A DNA stretch of 64,000 nucleotides, taken from the NCBI GenBank assembly GCA_037953745.1, contig JBAKBP010007686.1, positions 33,468 through 97,467 of the forward strand, read 5' to 3'. The DNA is from Lithodes maja (lineage: Eukaryota; Arthropoda; Malacostraca; Decapoda; Lithodidae). The notes beneath the pieces were generated by a model that was given only the letters and a program-made list of their open reading frames with translations, did not search any database and was not told where the DNA came from. Position 1 is the first letter of the stretch. Each line of letters opens with the position of its first letter. Of this stretch, positions 9,538 through 18,948 are shown piece after piece. The position numbers and the translations under genes were made by a program.

Positions 9538-10170
9538 TGGTAGGGAGAATTAAACCTAGCACATTAATTCTGTTAGGGAGAATTAAACGTAGCACATTTC
9601 TGGTAGGGAGAATTAAACGTAGCTCATTTCTGGTAGGGAGAATTAAACGTAGCTCATTTCTGGTAGGGAGAATTAAATGTAGCACATTTCTGGCAGGGAG
9701 AATTAAACGTAGCTCATTTCTGGTAGGGAGAATTAAACCTAGCACATTTCTGGTAGGGAGAATTAAACGTAGCTCATTTCTGGTAGGGAGAATTAAATGT
9801 AGCACATTTCTGGCAGGGAGAATTAAACGTAGCACATTTCTGGTAGGGAGAATTAAACGTAGCACATTTCTGGTAGGGAGAATTAAACGTAGCACATTTC
9901 TGGCAGGGAGAATTAAACGTAGCACATTTCTGGTAGGGAGAATTAAACGTAGCACATTTCTGGTAGGGAGAATTAAACGTAGCACATTTCTGGTAGGGAG
10001 AATTAAACCTAGCACATTTCTGGTAGGGAGAATTAAACGTAGCACATTTCTGGCAGGGAGAATTAAACGTAGCACATTTCTGGTAGGGAGAATTAAACGT
10101 AGCACATTTCTGGTAGGGAGAATTAAACGTAGCACATTTCTGGTAGGGAGAATTAAACGTAGCACATTTT
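9538..10170. repeat. 30-bp minisatellite, 21 copies
   Basis: Unit TGGTAGGGAGAATTAAACGT plus AGCACATTTC; the first unit is 33 bp and twenty exact 30-bp units follow. Variants (TGGCAGG, AAACCT, AAATGT, AGCTC) recur in blocks, showing duplication of multi-unit segments. Because 30 is divisible by three, both strands stay open for 254 codons (FLVGRIKRST and RNVLRLILPT decapeptides). There are no spacers, so this is not a CRISPR array. Confidence 0.92.
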
Positions 10171-10261
10171 CTTCCTAAGCAGAATAAATTGTCTACTGTC
10201 AGTTTGATAGCCAGAATATAAGATAAATATGCGTCCGAGTATAATATATGAATACAATATA

Positions 10262-10456
10262 ACGGTGACCGGTCAACTCAACCAGTAGACCATTTCAACC
10301 AGTAGTTCTCAACCAGTACCAAATCAACCAATACGGCTAGGTTAGGTTAGGTTAAGTTAGGTTAGTACTATATTTTGGCACTGGTTTGGTTGGTCTGGGT
10401 TAATTTGGCACTGGTTGAGAGCTACTGGTTGAAATGGTCTACTGGTTGAGATGACA
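10262..10456. repeat. Inverted repeat with interstitial TTAGG run
   Basis: Arms CAACCAGTAGACCATTTCAA and TTGAAATGGTCTACTGGTTG pair across a centre holding about six GGTTA units (10339-10364), the arthropod telomeric repeat, with one AAGTTA variant. It ends 40 bp before the next exon. Confidence 0.7.
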
Positions 10457-10496
10457 TGGAACCCAATATAACATGTCCTTGTTTCTTGCTGTACAG

Positions 10497-10601
10497 GGTG
10501 TAGAGGTTCGTGTGCCTCGGGGGTCAGGTCAGGTGGAGGTCAAACTGGGAGGTCAATGGGGCAGAGTGTGTGGTGACCGCTTTGATGACCTGGATGCCAA
10601 G
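10497..10601 (+). CDS. Protease gene exon: first half of SRCR domain 2
   Basis: Acceptor GCTGTACAG at 10496 and donor GTAAGAAG after 10601 give 35 codons in phase 0. The product starts GVEVRVPRGSG and contains VKLGGQWGRVCGDRF and the closing DDLDAK, the same split point as the first SRCR. It continues as VVCRMLGYHG in the exon at 15327. A chain of four TTAA elements begins 13 bp downstream of the donor. Confidence 0.87.
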
Positions 10602-10618
10602 GTAAGAAGGGTATTTAA

Positions 10619-10948
10619 GCCCAGATATCCACTTGAGGGATTTTTTCTGGACCTTTTTCTTCCTCATGTTTAGCCCCATTGCTTTATAGATTTTAAGACG
10701 TTCGCCCCATTAGTTGGCGATTTTAAGAATTTGCCCCATTTCTGTCAATTTTATGACCTTTCATGCCACTTAGGTGTCGATTTTTTCCTGGCAAGCGATA
10801 GCGAGCCCGTAGTTTAAGAGGAATCGGCCTTTGGCCGGGAATTTTTTTTACTGAAAAATGTAGCCTACAAATTTATCTTGAAAGGGGGTCAAGGAGGTGT
10901 AATTTTAAGCTTGATGGAGGTCTAGGGAACAAACTAAAAAATGTCCCC
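10619..10948 (+). mobile_element. T4 TTAA element
   Basis: TTAA at 10615-10618 and 10949-10952. The interior holds TTTAGCCCCATTG, TGGCAAGCGATAGCGAGCC and TTGATGGAGGTCTAGGGA in family order; right end ATGTCCCC. First in a run of four elements joined by shared TTAA sites. Confidence 0.7.
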
Positions 10949-10952
10949 TTAA

Positions 10953-11345
10953 CCCGAGAAAGGCACCAGAACTCTTAACTCCCTCCTACATATTATGTTC
11001 CAATAAGTCCGAGGAGGCGGAGCCCCAGGATCATTGCCACTGCCTCGCACTACACTCACAACAACACTGTGGCCGTTAGAATTATCGGAGGAGGCCGAGA
11101 TTGCCACCAACGGTTTTATCGTATGGTAACTTATCGGACTTACTGAGCTCGTATGACGCACAATCGCGTCATAAACTTATTGGAGAGGTATGGCGCCTTC
11201 GCCCAGTAAAACCTCTTAACTCCCCCAGACATATATGACGCGATCGCTTCATATGAGTTTTTGGTTCACTAGTCCATATGACGCGATCGCGTCATATATG
11301 TCTGGGGGAGTTAAGAGGTTTTACTGGGCGAAGGCGCCGGGACTC
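10953..11345. mobile_element. T8 TTAA element with 56-bp perfect hairpin
   Basis: TTAA at 10949-10952 and 11346-11349, both shared with neighbours. The ends (CCCGAGAAAGGCACCAG and its degenerate inverse) carry AACTCTTAACTCCC-type blocks. Inside, 11192-11247 and 11283-11338 form a mismatch-free 56-bp inverted repeat around a 35-bp loop. Confidence 0.65.
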
Positions 11346-11349
11346 TTAA

Positions 11350-11954
11350 CCTCTGAAGTGCGCATGGGGGTTATGAGACACCACACTCCTGTGCTGACGT
11401 ATTTGAGCTGTTCCCATCACTAACATCGTTATTTTACCATAAATAGCATTAATACTTATCCATATGTGCCTATTATAGGTTGATTATAAAGGTATTAACC
11501 TGCTACAACAATAAAACAAGTGGAAACAGCGTTTGGATGGTCAAAATCGGCGATACAGGCCGGGAGTTACATAATGTATGGCTGAGGCAACCTCCCTTCC
11601 CACCACTTTTCCCCACGTCTGGAGAGAGACTGTCGATCGATACTCTCTCTCTCTCTCTTGCACTCGCTTGCTAACAGTGATGACAATGCCCTGCTTGCAA
11701 CTCGCTAATGTTAGCACGAAAATATACCACAGAATAAGGGAATAACAGGGAAAATAGGTGATAACTGAAGGAGGGGAGGAAAGTGGGGAAGGAGGGGAGG
11801 TGGAGGAGTGCTATTTGGCATGGCCCAGGGGCAATAAAAAAAAAAAAAAAAAATGTTTGGAGTGTTTTAAATGGATTTTTTAATAGCCTTACTCTTAAGA
11901 GTCTTCCCGCAGTCCGCCGGGGGAACTCTTAAGAGTCTTCCCGCAGTTCCTGGG
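11350..11954 (-). mobile_element. T1 TTAA element, minus orientation
   Basis: TTAA at 11346-11349 and 11955-11958. Begins CCTCTGAAGTGCGCATGGGG and ends CCGCAGTTCCTGGG (the T1 left end in reverse). Contains A-run 11837-11853 and CT repeat 11645-11658. Third element of the chain. Confidence 0.75.
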
Positions 11955-11958
11955 TTAA

Positions 11959-12452
11959 GAGTCAAGGCATAAAAAAGCCTTTCAAAACACCCTACTGGCA
12001 CTCAAAACAAAGCAATATATAATTAAGTGAGATCATTCCCCTCCATTCCATCTATCACTCCTCCAAATGTGTCCACACCTCCCCCCCCCCCCTTTTTCCC
12101 CCTCCTCAATTATCTGGTGGAGTCTTTCTCCAACCCTCTAACCAGTCTCAGACCTCCCCTAGTCTCTCAGTACCATGCGAGACGAGACACGAGAGAGGGA
12201 GGGTGTCTCTCTCGCCGGTTTGGGTCAGATTGCGACCGCGGGCCTATAATATACAATTTTCACCAGCCAATTGCTGTTACCACTTGTTTTATTGATTTTC
12301 AATATTCATATGTTCATATTAAAAGTAAAATAGGCGGATATGGATAAATAATTATGATATATATGGTAAATATGACGATTTTCGTCAGGTTTGAATCAAA
12401 ATACCTTCGCATGGCGGGACGTTTGAAACACCATAGCTTCGCCTTTTAAAGG
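11959..12452 (+). mobile_element. T2 TTAA element
   Basis: TTAA at 11955-11958 and 12453-12456. It contains CACTCAAAACAAAGCAATAT, the pyrimidine tract at 12079-12107, TTGCTGTTACCACTTG and CCATAGCTTCGCC. The start is shorter than in the 30122 copy. Fourth element of the chain. Confidence 0.7.
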
Positions 12453-12589
12453 TTAAGCCGCCGACACTATAATTTTTGATGACCAACATTTTTCCAGCAA
12501 CATTTCTTTGAAATTTTCTATTGGTATCATATGATTGGTATCGAAAAATAGGATAATAATAGATGATTTCCAGCAGCCAGACTAAAGTA

Positions 12590-14714
12590 GCATTACCGAG
12601 GTAATCCTATCGGGCATGGAAGCATACATTCCATTCTCTTTCTCTCAGACTAATGCTAAAAAATCTTGGTTTACTCACGCCTGTTCTACTGCTGTCCGCA
12701 ATAAGGAGGAAGCATTCAAACGGTACCGACGCCTTAAAACTCAAGACTCTCATTCTTCATATGTTTCTGCCCGGAATCAAGCCAAATCTGTTCTTCGACT
12801 TGCCAAACACTCTTTCATCAATAATAAATGCACTGAACTATCCAACTCTAGCTCTTCCCAAGCTTTCTGGCATCTAGCCAAAAACCTCTCCAACAATTTC
12901 TCTTCCTCGTCGTTCCCTCCCCTTTCCCACTCTGATGGCACAACCATCACTTCTTCCTCTGACAAAGCTAAACTCTTCGCTCAAACTTTTGCTAGAAACT
13001 CCACCTTGGATGATTCCGGTGCTATTCCTCCCTCTCCGCCCTCCTCTCTCTTACTTATGCCTAATATCCTAATCTCTTCTAAAGATGTACTTTCTACCCT
13101 CTCTGGGCTTAACACTAATAAGGCGTACGGTCCGGACGGTGTTCCTCCTGTTGTTCTCAAAAACTGTGCTTCCGTGCTGACTCCCTGCCTAGGCAAACTC
13201 TTTCGTCTCTGTCTATCCTCTAACGTCTTCCCTTCATGCTGGAAGTTTGCTCACATTCAACCTGTCCCAAAGAAGGGTGACCGCTCTCAACCCTCCAACT
13301 ATCGTCCAATTGCTCTTATCTCTTGTCTTTCTAAAGTTTTTGAAACTATTCTTGCTTCCAAATTTCTTAAGCATTTCTCTTCTCATAATCTGCTCTCAGA
13401 TCGCCAGTATGGCTTCCTTAAGGGTCGCTCTACTGGTGATCTTCTTTCATATCTTACTAACTCTTGGTCATCCTCCTTTCGGGACTTCGGTGAGACTTTT
13501 TCTATTGCACTAGACATATCGAAAGCCTTTGATAGAGTCTGGCATAAATCTTTAATTTCTAAACTACCCTCCTTCGGTTTCTATCCCTCCATCTGTGCCT
13601 TTGTCTCTAATTTCCTTTCCGGCCGTTCCATAGCTGCGGTTGTGGACGGCCATTGTTCACTTCCTCACCCTATAAACTCCGGTGTTCCTCAGGGCTCTGT
13701 CCTATCTCCTATTCTATTTCTAATTTTTATAAATGATCTCCTTAACTGTACCTTAATTCCCATCCATTCATACGCAGACGACTCAACCTTACACTACTCC
13801 ATTAGTTTTTCAGAACGCCCCAGCCAGCAATCCCTCAACGACAAACGTAATGAAGCCATAGAACTCTTAAATTCTGATCTAAATACTATTTCCAATTGGG
13901 GCAGAGAAAACCTTGTTAACTTTAATGCTTCCAAAACCCAATTTCTCCATCTATCTACCCGTCAGGATCTCCCAGCGGACTATCCCTTATTCTTCAACAA
14001 TACAAAAATCAACCCTTCATCTTCTCTCAATATTCTTGGTGTCTCTTTTTCTTCTGCTCTCATTTGGAAGGACCATATTACCAGTCTTGCTAAGGCAGCC
14101 TCCCAGAAGCTGGGTGTGCTCAACCGCCTTAGGGGGTTCTTTTCCCCTGCACAGCTTCTTGCTCTGTACAGAGGCATAGTGCACCCTTGTATTGAGTATT
14201 GTTCACATGTGTGGGGAGGTTCCTCTCACACCGCTCTCCTAGACAAAGTTGAAAGGAAGGCCTTTCGTATCATTAATTCCCGTCCACTCACCAACTCTCT
14301 GCAATCTGTCTCTCTCCGCCGCAATGTTGCATCTCTCTCGCTATTCTATCGCTACTATAATAATCAGTGTTCCTCAGAGCTATCCCAGTGCATACCACCT
14401 CCTTTACGTAGGGCACGTGGTACCCGTCTTGCAACTCAATCCCACCCCTACTCTGTGCAACTCTCCAACCCAAGAGTGAAACGTTACTCTCAAACTTTCT
14501 TCTACTCAACAGCTGAGCTCTGGAACTCTCTCCCAGAATCAGTCTTTCCCTCTTCCTATGACTTAAATTGCTTCAAACTCCGTGTGTCCAGGCATTTTGG
14601 CTCGAACGTCCCTTGATTTTGGTCCTGTCACTCTTTCAACTATGGGGGAGGCACTCGCTATAGGCAGTTATGCCTTTTGCCTCCCTCAATCACATAGAAA
14701 AAAAAAAAAAAAAA
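12590..14714 (+). mobile_element. J1 Jockey-like LINE, longest copy
   Basis: Extends from a 5' truncation point near 12590 to a poly(A) at 14697-14714. It carries an unbroken RT reading frame (separate entry), a ~80-bp 3' UTR with GGGGGAGGCACTCGCTATAG, and no endonuclease. Near identity with copies 1 and 3 suggests recent activity of the family. It lies in intron 3 of the protease gene, same strand. Confidence 0.9.
12616..14616 (+). CDS. J1 LINE reverse transcriptase (5'-truncated ORF2)
   Basis: 666 residues without a stop. Order: basic linker (about 1-130), RT fingers/palm with NTNKAYGPDGVPPVVLKN and YRPIALISCLSKVFE (about 165-245), motif A LDISKAFDRVWHKS, motif B GVPQGSVLSPILF, motif C YADDSTLHYS near residue 390, then the thumb and a C-terminal region ending HFGSNVP. 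These are the features of Jockey-clade non-LTR elements. The reading frame continues upstream of the ATG (TEVILSG), so this ATG is probably internal and the endonuclease half is lost. The catalytic aspartates are intact, but without an endonuclease and promoter the copy is not autonomous. Confidence 0.85.
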   Translation: MEAYIPFSFSQTNAKKSWFTHACSTAVRNKEEAFKRYRRLKTQDSHSSYVSARNQAKSVLRLAKHSFINNKCTELSNSSSSQAFWHLAKNLSNNFSSSSFPPLSHSDGTTITSSSDKAKLFAQTFARNSTLDDSGAIPPSPPSSLLLMPNILISSKDVLSTLSGLNTNKAYGPDGVPPVVLKNCASVLTPCLGKLFRLCLSSNVFPSCWKFAHIQPVPKKGDRSQPSNYRPIALISCLSKVFETILASKFLKHFSSHNLLSDRQYGFLKGRSTGDLLSYLTNSWSSSFRDFGETFSIALDISKAFDRVWHKSLISKLPSFGFYPSICAFVSNFLSGRSIAAVVDGHCSLPHPINSGVPQGSVLSPILFLIFINDLLNCTLIPIHSYADDSTLHYSISFSERPSQQSLNDKRNEAIELLNSDLNTISNWGRENLVNFNASKTQFLHLSTRQDLPADYPLFFNNTKINPSSSLNILGVSFSSALIWKDHITSLAKAASQKLGVLNRLRGFFSPAQLLALYRGIVHPCIEYCSHVWGGSSHTALLDKVERKAFRIINSRPLTNSLQSVSLRRNVASLSLFYRYYNNQCSSELSQCIPPPLRRARGTRLATQSHPYSVQLSNPRVKRYSQTFFYSTAELWNSLPESVFPSSYDLNCFKLRVSRHFGSNVP

Positions 14715-15326
14715 TATATGTTGAGGTAAAACGTTTTCCTGTGATATCAGCTTTAGTTTAGCCTCTACCCCAGGGTGACGTCACCATGGTATTTCCTGCC
14801 TCATTTCTGGTGTTGGGTATTATTGATGAATTAATGTTCAGGTGTGAACTAGCTGTGGGTCCAGCCATGGTCGAGGGACACTGTCTTGTGCCTCTCACTC
14901 TCAACATAAGACATGTTATTCCTTGTTGGCCATTTTTGAAACCCGCAGAGGACCGAAAATATCTATGGTCAATTCACCTCCATATGAAGATGAAGAAGCT
15001 GTGAAAGAGTTTGTAGTGTGTATTTATTACTGAAAAAAGGACCTTCATTACGAGATAAATAGTTTTTTCCTAACCTCTTCCTATATCGAGAAAAATGTGT
15101 TAAAGAAAACAATAAACGTCAAAATACTCCTGTTGAAGATGTTATAATCACTCTGACAGCAACCAAATGACCTTTTAGAACAAAGTACTTACAGCTGATT
15201 TAGTAGATATACAGTATATGACACAAAATATCTCAGGTGTTACATTGGCAACCTTTATAATAGCATGAACTAAATATTAAGACCGACATTGGTTGAGTTG
15301 TCCAGTCACCATAGCTATCTACCCAG
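14715..15326. other. Intron sequence, nothing recognised
   Basis: AT-rich sequence between the J1 poly(A) and the next exon; no repeat ends or frames I can support. Confidence 0.5.
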
Positions 15327-15529
15327 GTGGTGTGCAGAATGCTGGGGTATCATGGTGATGCACGAGCCATTCAGCCCGGGACGGGGTCAGTCTCTGGTCC
15401 GGTGTGGCAGTTATTTTTGGACTGTATGGGTCATGAAGACAATCTACAACAGTGTCGGGTCAGGCTTACTAATAACACCTGTCTCCTCTCCAACACCGCA
15501 GCCGTTACCTGCTCGCACAACCGACGCAG
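15327..15529 (+). CDS. Protease gene exon: second half of SRCR domain 2
   Basis: Acceptor CTATCTACCCAG at 15326 and donor GTGAGT after 15529. The product starts VVCRMLGYHGDARA, has GPVWQLFLDCMGHEDNLQQC, and ends AAVTCSHNRR plus two bases of a codon. The cysteine pattern matches a group A SRCR. The two leftover bases (AG) join the T at 18949 to give Ser. A duplicate of the 3' half of this exon lies 190 bp downstream. Confidence 0.87.
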
Positions 15530-15589
15530 GTGAGTAAAATTAACCCACATCTGTCTTGCTCCACCCATTTTGCTTCATTCAGGTGTCCA

Positions 15590-15719
15590 CGTTATTTCTG
15601 GCGAGCGATAGCGAGTCTGCAATACTGGCCTTTCGTTGGGACAAGAGGGGGTTGACATTTCTTAGGTTAAAGGGGGGTCTGGGGAGACGAGCTATTCATC
15701 CTGAAGGAGGTCAATGGAC
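15590..15719 (+). mobile_element. T4 element relic
   Basis: Contains TTTCTGGCGAGCGATAGCGAG and GGGGGGTCTGGGGAG blocks of T4 with no TTAA ends left. It abuts, and seems to have replaced, the 5' part of the duplicated exon that follows. Confidence 0.45.
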
Positions 15720-15817
15720 CATGAAGACAGCCTACAGCAATGTCAGGTGAGGCGCACTAACACCACCTGTCTGTCCTCCAACACAGCTGCTGTAGCCTGC
15801 TCCCGTGACTTTCCAAA
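15720..15817 (+). pseudogene. Duplicated SRCR exon, 3' half only
   Basis: Codes HEDSLQQCQVRRTNTTCLSS and AAVACSRDF in an open frame, parallel to HEDNLQQCRVRLTNNTCLLS in the real exon. It retains a donor (AAA|GTGAGT) in the same phase (two leftover bases). Its 5' half and acceptor are missing, replaced by T4-like sequence. It appears to be a tandem exon duplication broken by a transposon; use as an alternative exon is unlikely without an acceptor. Confidence 0.7.
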
Positions 15818-15855
15818 GTGAGTACAGCTACTCCTGTAAGTAATTTTCACTCATA

Positions 15856-15945
15856 AAGCCTGGTGTATCACAAGGACCAGTTTTGGGCCCAACTTTATTT
15901 CCCCATTTATTTGATCTACTATCTGTAACACAAAATCTTGAACAT
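15856..15945 (+). pseudogene. LINE RT fragment
   Basis: A 30-codon stretch reads KPGVSQGPVLGPTLFPHLF, resembling RT motif B (GVPQGSVLGPLLF). No flanking RT sequence is in frame. Confidence 0.5.
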
Positions 15946-16166
15946 ATGACGCAATCCTTCATAAATATTTCACATTTAAAAGTTTTCACAGAGTTCAACA
16001 TAATACATTCCCAATTAAGCACTTTGTTTTCTCTTAATTAATTACAGAGTGGCGCAGAATTCGGCTACTCAGTGTTGGCGCCAGGCGAGGTAACTGGGTA
16101 GCCAAATTCTGTGCCATCCTTTATAAATAAAATTGCTGCATGGTATAAGTACAATTCTCTTTCTAT

Positions 16167-16547
16167 AGAGGAGTGACCTGATATTTTGTTCTCTCATTTT
16201 TCTCTTTCTCTGGCTTGTATCCATTCGGTCCCATTCAGCCTACTGTTTTAAGACGTTTATCCCCATCCAGGTGTCGGTTTCTTCATGGCGAGTGATAGCG
16301 AACCATCATTGTATGGAGAAATCTGGCTTTGCCGGAGATATTTTTCTATCGAAAAATGTACAAATTTATCCTGCTGTCAATTTATGTTTTTTTAAATATA
16401 CTGGGTCGCTACCGCTCGCCAGGAAAAAATCGACACCAGGATGGGAATAAACGTCGTAAAACAGTAGGCTGAATGGGGCCAAATGGATACAACCCAGAGA
16501 GAGAGGGAGAGAGAGAGAGAGAGAACAAAATAACGAGGTGGGCCCCC
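16167..16547. mobile_element. T3 long-palindrome TTAA element, copy 2
   Basis: Right TTAA at 16548-16551 after GAGGTGGGCCCCC; the left end AGGAGTGACCTG has lost its TTAA. The interior contains the T3 blocks CCATTCGGTCCCATTCAGCC and GGCGAGTGATAGCGAACC, more diverged than the other copies. Confidence 0.6.
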
Positions 16548-16584
16548 TTAATGCAAATAGGATCATATAATAGCATACATACTC

Positions 16585-16991
16585 TCTCTCTCCGCCGCAA
16601 TGTTGCATCTCTCTCGCTATTCTATCGCTACTATAATAATCAGTGTTCCTCAGAGCTTTCCCAGTGTATACCACCTCCTTTACGTAGGGCACATGGTACC
16701 CGTCTTGCAACTCAATCCCACCCATACTCTGTGCAACTTTCCAACCCGAGAGTGAAATGTTACTCTCAAACCTTCTTCTACTCAACAGCTGAGCTCTGGA
16801 ACTCTCTCCCAGAATCAGTCTTTCCCTCTTCCTATGACTTAAATTGCTTCAAACTCCGTGTGTCCAGGCATTTTGGCTCTAGCGTCCCTTGATTTTGGCC
16901 CTGTCACTCTTTCAACTATGGGGGAGGCACTCGCTATAGGCAGTTCTGCCTTTTGCCTCCCTCAATCACATAGAAAAAAAAAAAAAAAAAA
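16585..16991 (+). mobile_element. J1 LINE, short 3' copy
   Basis: About 390 bp of J1 3' end, from CTCTCTCCGCCGCAATGTTG to the stop after HFGSSVP, the 3' UTR and poly(A) 16974-16991. A few substitutions relative to copies 1 and 2. Confidence 0.88.
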
Positions 16992-17990
16992 TTTATTGAC
17001 ATAATACACCTGAATCCCAGTCAGCCTAACTTACGAGGATATAAAATATTTCCATCTTTTCCAGTGTATGAAGGGGAGATGGGTCGTTTTTGTTATACCC
17101 ATTCTTCCTCAAGTTTTACTTTATTTTTCAGATTTTTAGACGTTCGGCACATTAGCTTTGTTATACAAGGTTTTTACTGGGGTTGTATTGACTTTATAGG
17201 TAGGTTCTTACTTGACTGGAGAAGGTATTAGAGGATAATATAACACAGACTACAAACATAGATTATTCTTATTCCCACAAAGTCATATTATGAGAGGTGC
17301 AATAGTACATTAGACAGGGCGCGATAGGTTTCAATTAGCAGCACGATCGAGGATCCTCTAGGTGTCTCAAGGGGAAGACACAGGCAGGTTCTGAAGATCT
17401 GTGAAAATGTTGCTGCCTGGTATTCTCTACAACATCCTGGTCTGTGGGGGTGGTCCTGTCGTGTGACGGTGACAGAAGTTAGGGGAAGACTTCTTGAAGA
17501 TCTCTGAAGACTGTAGAGGTGAGGGTCTTACATGAAAATGAGCCGTTCCACCAGTGTCTTTGCTCTCATATCATGGGATTAAAGTAAGGAGCCGTTTCAC
17601 CAGTGTCTTACGCTCTCTCTTACAATCCAGACCAAGACTCAGCCAGTGCCTTTAGATATCTTTCCAACTGTACCACTTCTGGATTTAGCTGGGGAGGTCT
17701 TACCAATTCCGTCATTCCTTCCGGTTGCGCATCTCGAGTCTATAAGGGTGGTTGTGCGCAGAGGATGGTGTGTGTCGATGGCGGTAGCCACTCTCAGAAT
17801 CCGCGCCACAGCGGTGGTGAGTCTCCGGGCAAGATGGGCGCGTGGTGGTTTTGGGTTTATGGAAGGTTTTCTCCCCTGGGTGCTGTGGTTGGTGTTCTTT
17901 GAGTTCACTGGTGGTGCTGAAGGTTGGTCTTCTTATCAAGTCTTTTTCCTGGTGTCGGGGGACGTGGCGGTGCCACCAATAAAATGCTGG
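16992..17990. other. Intron sequence with a T4 fragment
   Basis: Around 17083-17165 are GGGAGATGGGTCG, TTCAGATTTTTAGACGTTCG and ACATTAGCTTTG, a decayed T4 left part. The remainder has no convincing coding or repeat structure. Confidence 0.4.
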
Positions 17991-17994
17991 GTGT

Positions 17995-18600
17995 GAAGGG
18001 AATTTAACCCTCCCGAAAATCCCCAGGCCTGGCGCGGTTTCGAACCTTGGTTAGTTGCCTCAATAGGTCTACCAGACTCGCACGCACTACCACTGTACTA
18101 CTACGGACGTACAATAGGATAGCAACCTTAGTTTTCCTTGAAAGAACCAGGTGATAGTCTCGTGGTGATTCACGTGGTGGGTTTCTCAGACTTCACCACC
18201 AACTACTATTTTGCGCTATCCCAGACGTCAACTCGGGTAGTTTTGTGGTAGTGGGATTTTGCGGGTACAGGATGTTACACAAACTGAAACGCTGGTAGCG
18301 AAGGGAATTTAACCCTCCCGAAAATCCCCAGGCCTGCCCAGTGGCCTGGCGTGGTTTCGAACCCTAGTTAGGGACCTCAGTATGTCTACCAGACTAACGC
18401 GCTAACCCACTGTACTACCATGGACATACAATAGGATAGCAACCTTAGTTCTCCTTGAAAGAACCAGGTGATAGTCTCGTGGTGATTCACGTGGTGGGTT
18501 TCTTAGACCTTGCCACGAACGACTATTTTATGCTATCCCAGACATCAACTCAGGTAGTTTTGTGGTGCGGGATTTTGCGGGTACAGGGTATTACAATTTT
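17995..18600 (-). repeat. tRNA-like SINE present as a ~303-bp tandem duplication
   Basis: Two adjacent units each hold AAGGGAATTTAACCCTCCCG (from 17996 and 18299) and GAACCAGGTGATAGTCTCGT. On the minus strand the second reads GTAGTACAGTGGGTTAGCGC then GGGTTCGAAACC, resembling Pol III A and B boxes of a tRNA-derived SINE. The units differ by scattered substitutions. Confidence 0.55.
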
Positions 18601-18948
18601 ATATATTTATTTTTTCCAGAATTCCTTCATGTTCCGAACCACCTTTATCTAGCACTCACTTCCGCGCCATTTTCCACCAACACAATTTCCACCACAACAA
18701 TTGTCATAAAATGTTCAGTGAATTTGTGTTTCCTCTCTCCATTACTTTATGTATAAAAGAAAAACAACGTAAATTATACTGGAATCAAATTAAATAAGGC
18801 CAAATAATTTCAAACCTTCTCTAACAGGTCTATATTTATCTTTTCAGTTGAATGTTCTTGGAGTGTCTGCAATTAATGACAAACAATTACGAATATACTC
18901 TTATCATTTAGGTATATTAATGTATCTTTTTACCTCTTGTGTTGACAG

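Noticed and set aside
9538..10170. Regular 30-bp repeats suggesting a CRISPR array
   Set aside because: There are no spacers between units, no cas genes, and the DNA is eukaryotic.
9401..10178. Two 254-codon frames, one on each strand
   Set aside because: They are produced by a 30-bp tandem repeat with period divisible by three; no start context, domain or splice evidence.
17603..17902. 99-codon plus frame
   Set aside because: No domain, overlapping open frames on both strands, no splice context.
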